This document shows positions 24,615-27,024 of a stretch of 27,024 nt of DNA, one piece after another. The notes under the pieces were generated by a model that made no database searches, was not told the origin of the DNA, and was given only the letters and a program-made list of their open reading frames with translations. Source of the stretch: Anaerolinea thermophila (GTDB lineage: Bacteria; Chloroflexota; Anaerolineae; Anaerolineales; DRKV01). Position numbers and translations under genes: made by a program. How positions within the stretch are numbered: position 1 is the first letter of the stretch; every line of letters begins with the position of its first letter. The DNA is taken from contig DYKW01000002.1 in assembly GCA_020722405.1 (NCBI GenBank), positions 1 through 27,024 on the forward strand. The letters run 5' to 3'.

Positions 24615-24645
24615 AAACAGCCGGGAGAACCATCGCCGGCTGTTT
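24615..24645. promoter_or_regulatory. Intercistronic hairpin after sufD
   Basis: A perfect 10-bp stem AAACAGCCGG/CCGGCTGTTT with an 11-base loop. Only three T follow on the plus strand while seven A precede it, so as a plus-strand terminator it is weak; partial termination or mRNA stabilisation between sufD and the following genes is more likely. Confidence 0.55.
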
Positions 24646-24731
24646 CGCGGTAAAATAAACGGGATGGTTCTTTCATCAAACCGGCACGAATATTTCTGGG
24701 AAATGGTTTCCCCGGTATTTAGGAGGTAATC

Positions 24732-25037
24732 TTGGCAGGATTATATTTCACCAGCCCACCACAAGATGAATACAACTATCAGGTTGGAGATAAGGTAGAA
24801 GTCAAATGTGATCATGACGATGCTGAGGGCAACCGCGTTCATGGTTGGATTCCAGGTATTGTGGCACAGGTAGATTCTAAGATGGTTGCTGTCCAATTCC
24901 AACAGAACGTTTACCTGACCAATGGCTGGATGGTTCCTGATCGAGTCTTATGGTGTCCCAAAGATTCCGATAACTTACGTGCGTATACCGGCGATGTCCG
25001 TCGTAAAAAGCGTTCATATCTAACGGACATCCCATGA
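24732..25037 (+). CDS. Unknown 101-residue protein inside the SUF operon
   Basis: A TTG start at 24732 is supported by a perfect AGGAGG five bases upstream, and the stop overlaps the sufS start (ATGA), so it is very probably translated and coupled to sufS. I do not recognise the family. The pattern YQVGDKVEVKCDHD, GWIPGIVAQVDSKMVAVQF and GWMVPDRVLWCPKDSDNLR suggests a small all-beta barrel like SH3 or Tudor folds. It has two cysteines (about residues 24 and 75), one in an acidic CDHDD stretch. The C-terminus is basic (RRKKR). Its placement between sufD and sufS suggests an accessory role in cluster assembly, but nothing in the sequence proves it. Confidence 0.75.
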   Translation: MAGLYFTSPPQDEYNYQVGDKVEVKCDHDDAEGNRVHGWIPGIVAQVDSKMVAVQFQQNVYLTNGWMVPDRVLWCPKDSDNLRAYTGDVRRKKRSYLTDIP

Positions 25038-26272
25038 GCATACAACTTTTTGATGTGGCGCGGATACGTGCCGATTTCCCTATTTTGCAGCGCGAAGCCC
25101 ATCCTGGCGTGCTACTTGTGTATCTCGATTCTACGGCTACGGCACAAAAGCCGCAGCAAGTGATCGATGCCATGGATGAATTTTATCGCCGCACCAATGC
25201 CAACATCCATCGCGGGATTCACGTCCTGGCCGAAGAAGCCACGGCTGCGTATGAAGAAGCGCGTGCCAAAATCGCGCGCTTCATTGGCGCTACGGATGCC
25301 AACGAGGTGGTTTACACCCGCAATACGACCGAATCCATCAACTTGGTTGCGCACACCTGGGGACGGCGTAACCTACAGGCTGGGGATGTCATTCTGCTCA
25401 CTGAGATGGAGCACCACTCCAACCTGGTTCCTTGGCAAATTCTGGCCGCAGAAAAGAATTTGCGCTTGGAGTTTATCCCCGTTACCGAAGATGGATTGCT
25501 CGATTTGAAAGCCGCTTTCCGGTTGATTGATGAGTTGCGCCCCAAATTGGTCGCCTTTACGCACATGTCCAATGTACTGGGAACTATCAACCCGGCTGCC
25601 AAAATTATCGCGGCCGCTCACGCCATAGGTGCAGTCACCTTGTTGGATGGTGCACAGTCCGTTCCCCATTTGCCGGTGAACGTGCAGACATTGGATGTCG
25701 ATTTCTTGGCCTTTTCTGCCCACAAGATGTGCGGCCCAACCGGCGTTGGTGCTCTGTATGGCAAGATGGCGCTCCTGGAAGCCATGCCGCCCTTCCTGGG
25801 GGGCGGGGACATGATAAAAAAGGTCGAACTGCGCTCCTTCCGCGTGAACGATGTGCCGCATAAATTCGAAGCCGGTACGCCAGCCATTGCGGAGGCCATT
25901 GGTTTTGGCGCTGCCGTTGATTATTTGCAATCCATTGGCATGACGGCTATTGAGCAGCACGAACAGCAACTCATCGCTTACGCCCTGGAGCGCCTGGCCG
26001 AAGTGCCTGGCCTTCGAGTTTTTGGCCCACAGGCACAACACAAGGGTGGCGTGGCCTCTTTTGCTTTCCAGGGCATACACCCGCACGATATTGCTCAAGT
26101 ATTGGATGCGGAGGGTATCGCTGTACGTGCTGGTCACCACTGCGCTATGCCGTTGCACAACAAATTCAACATTTTGGCGACCACGCGCGCCAGTTTTTAC
26201 CTGTACAACACGCATGACGAAGTTGACCGTCTGATCGCCGGCCTCTACAAGGTGAAGGAAATTTTTGGGTAA
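25034..26272 (+). CDS. sufS: Cysteine desulfurase SufS
   Basis: This 412-residue PLP enzyme of the group II desulfurases turns cysteine into alanine and passes the sulfur on as a persulfide. Visible residues: MEHHSN with the cofactor-stacking His (H127/H128), LLDGAQS with D205, the PLP lysine K231 in SAHKMCGPTG, and catalytic C370 in RAGHHCAMP, in the short-loop form typical of SufS. The N-terminal LDSTATAQKP replaces the commoner LDNAATTQKP. Its start overlaps the preceding gene's stop. The sulfur acceptor is most likely SufU, encoded next. Confidence 0.95.
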   Translation: MSIQLFDVARIRADFPILQREAHPGVLLVYLDSTATAQKPQQVIDAMDEFYRRTNANIHRGIHVLAEEATAAYEEARAKIARFIGATDANEVVYTRNTTESINLVAHTWGRRNLQAGDVILLTEMEHHSNLVPWQILAAEKNLRLEFIPVTEDGLLDLKAAFRLIDELRPKLVAFTHMSNVLGTINPAAKIIAAAHAIGAVTLLDGAQSVPHLPVNVQTLDVDFLAFSAHKMCGPTGVGALYGKMALLEAMPPFLGGGDMIKKVELRSFRVNDVPHKFEAGTPAIAEAIGFGAAVDYLQSIGMTAIEQHEQQLIAYALERLAEVPGLRVFGPQAQHKGGVASFAFQGIHPHDIAQVLDAEGIAVRAGHHCAMPLHNKFNILATTRASFYLYNTHDEVDRLIAGLYKVKEIFG

Positions 26273-26278
26273 ACCCTT

Positions 26279-26677
26279 ATGGACGATCTCTATCGTGAAC
26301 TCATTATCGAGCGTTACAAAAATCCCCTCTACCGTGGCGAACTTGACCCACATGACATTTCTTTCGAAGACGAAAACCCTGTCTGCGGTGACCATATTCG
26401 GATTGACCTGCGCGTGGATGATAATGATATCGTAACCGAGGCCGCATTTAGCGGTCAGGGTTGCTCTATCTCGCAGGCCTCTGCCGATTTACTGGTAGAG
26501 TCGATTATCGGCAAGTCTTTAGACGAAATCCGTGGCCTGACCAAAGATGATGTGCTCGACCTGTTGGGCATCGAACTTGGCCCGGTGCGCCTGAAGTGCG
26601 CTTTACTCTCGCTCAAAGTGCTCAAAGGCGGTGTTTATGGCCTGAGCAGTGCTGATGATGTTTCCCTGGAGGCCTAA
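26279..26677 (+). CDS. sufU: Zinc-dependent sulfur acceptor SufU
   Basis: The 132 residues have the IscU/SufU fold with ligands C36 and D38 (NPVCGD), C62 (GQGCSIS) and C107 (VRLKCALL). The spacing between the first two cysteines and the GPVRLKCALLSLKVLKGG end fit the SufU branch, which takes sulfur from SufS with a bound zinc rather than acting as the scaffold. Slightly shorter than Bacillus SufU. Six bases after sufS; the ribosome-binding site is weak. The stop overlaps the next ATG by one base. Confidence 0.93.
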   Translation: MDDLYRELIIERYKNPLYRGELDPHDISFEDENPVCGDHIRIDLRVDDNDIVTEAAFSGQGCSISQASADLLVESIIGKSLDEIRGLTKDDVLDLLGIELGPVRLKCALLSLKVLKGGVYGLSSADDVSLEA

Positions 26678-27018
26678 TGACCACCGTTGATTCCCAAAAC
26701 TATGAATTCATTGCTGTAGCCGAATCCGATGAATTGCCAGATGGCGGCCGCCTGGTTATCGAAGTAGATGGTCTGCTTATCCTTCTGGTGCGCATTGCCG
26801 GGCTTCCCTTCGCGGTAGCAGATGAATGTTCCCATGATGGCAACCCCCTCGATGATGGCGATTTGGATGGTTACGAACTGGTATGTTCCCGTCATGGGGC
26901 GCGTTTCGATGTGCGCACCGGTAAAGTGCTTTGCCTGCCGGCCGTAGAGGACATCCCCGCCTATCCGGTACGGGAAGCCGACGGACAAATCGAAATCGGC
27001 CTGCCGCTGGAGGAGTAG
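26677..27018 (+). CDS. Rieske-type [2Fe-2S] ferredoxin
   Basis: A 113-residue single-domain Rieske protein with the ligand pairs C51-x-H53 (CSHDGNPL) and C70-x2-H73 (CSRHGARFD), followed by the typical GKVLCLPAVEDIPAYPV. These are soluble electron carriers, often named the ferredoxin component of non-heme oxygenases. No oxygenase gene is in view. A GGAGG precedes the ATG and the one-base overlap with sufU shows it belongs to the SUF operon. Proteins of this kind are, as I recall, repeatedly found at the end of SUF operons; a role as electron donor or as early cluster client is inference. Confidence 0.9.
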   Translation: MTTVDSQNYEFIAVAESDELPDGGRLVIEVDGLLILLVRIAGLPFAVADECSHDGNPLDDGDLDGYELVCSRHGARFDVRTGKVLCLPAVEDIPAYPVREADGQIEIGLPLEE

Positions 27019-27024
27019 GTCATC

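Noticed and set aside
24615..24645. Strong rho-independent terminator ending the operon after sufD
   Set aside because: The run of seven T would be on the minus strand; on the plus strand only three T follow, and suf genes continue downstream.

Overview
The window reads like a stretch of a Chloroflexota chromosome, most likely class Anaerolineae. This is an inference from the mix of genes (a SufR/SufCBD/SufS/SufU iron-sulfur operon, a MoxR-DUF58-DUF4129 cluster, a complete branched-chain amino acid ABC transporter, a DnaQ-DinG fusion helicase), the moderately high GC content and the many short intergenic repeat families. No rRNA, tRNA or CRISPR array was seen.

Layout. (1) 1-3414: a ParB-like/UspA fusion protein and a small membrane protein on the minus strand, then a plus-strand lipoprotein. 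(2) 3579-6386: a minus-strand exonuclease-helicase of the DinG family. (3) 6567-10922: a plus-strand operon moxR, DUF58, DUF4129, ending in a wrecked second DUF4129 copy that carries a repeat unit with the tail of a GxxExxY gene; a bidirectional terminator closes it. (4) 10989-16474: a minus-strand CBS-ACT gene downstream of a liv-type operon (binding lipoprotein, livH, livM, livG, livF). (5) 16475-16958: a gene-free stretch with hairpins and a degenerate repeat. (6) 16959-18588: minus-strand sufR, a SufT-like MIP18 protein and an unknown 188-residue protein. (7) 18652-27018: the divergent plus-strand SUF operon sufC, sufB, sufD, an unknown 101-residue protein, sufS, sufU and a Rieske ferredoxin.

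The SUF region is the centre of interest. SufS takes sulfur from cysteine, SufU accepts it, SufBCD builds the cluster, and the SufT-like protein probably helps maturation or transfer. SufR carries four C-terminal cysteines and probably senses cluster supply. The sufR and sufC promoters face away from each other, and one palindrome covers both -35 boxes, so a single bound repressor could close both. SufB is interrupted by two related, in-frame class 1 inteins (295 and 406 residues). The second keeps a full-sized LAGLIDADG endonuclease region; the first has lost most of the segment behind its second LAGLIDADG motif. Active SufB therefore needs two protein-splicing events. A 156-bp TA-flanked, MITE-like inverted-repeat element lies between sufC and sufB.

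Other small-scale structure: arrays of 8-bp tandem repeats next to dinG and under the moxR promoter, and three minus-strand genes whose -10 boxes lie only 6-7 bases before an ATG, which suggests leaderless mRNAs.
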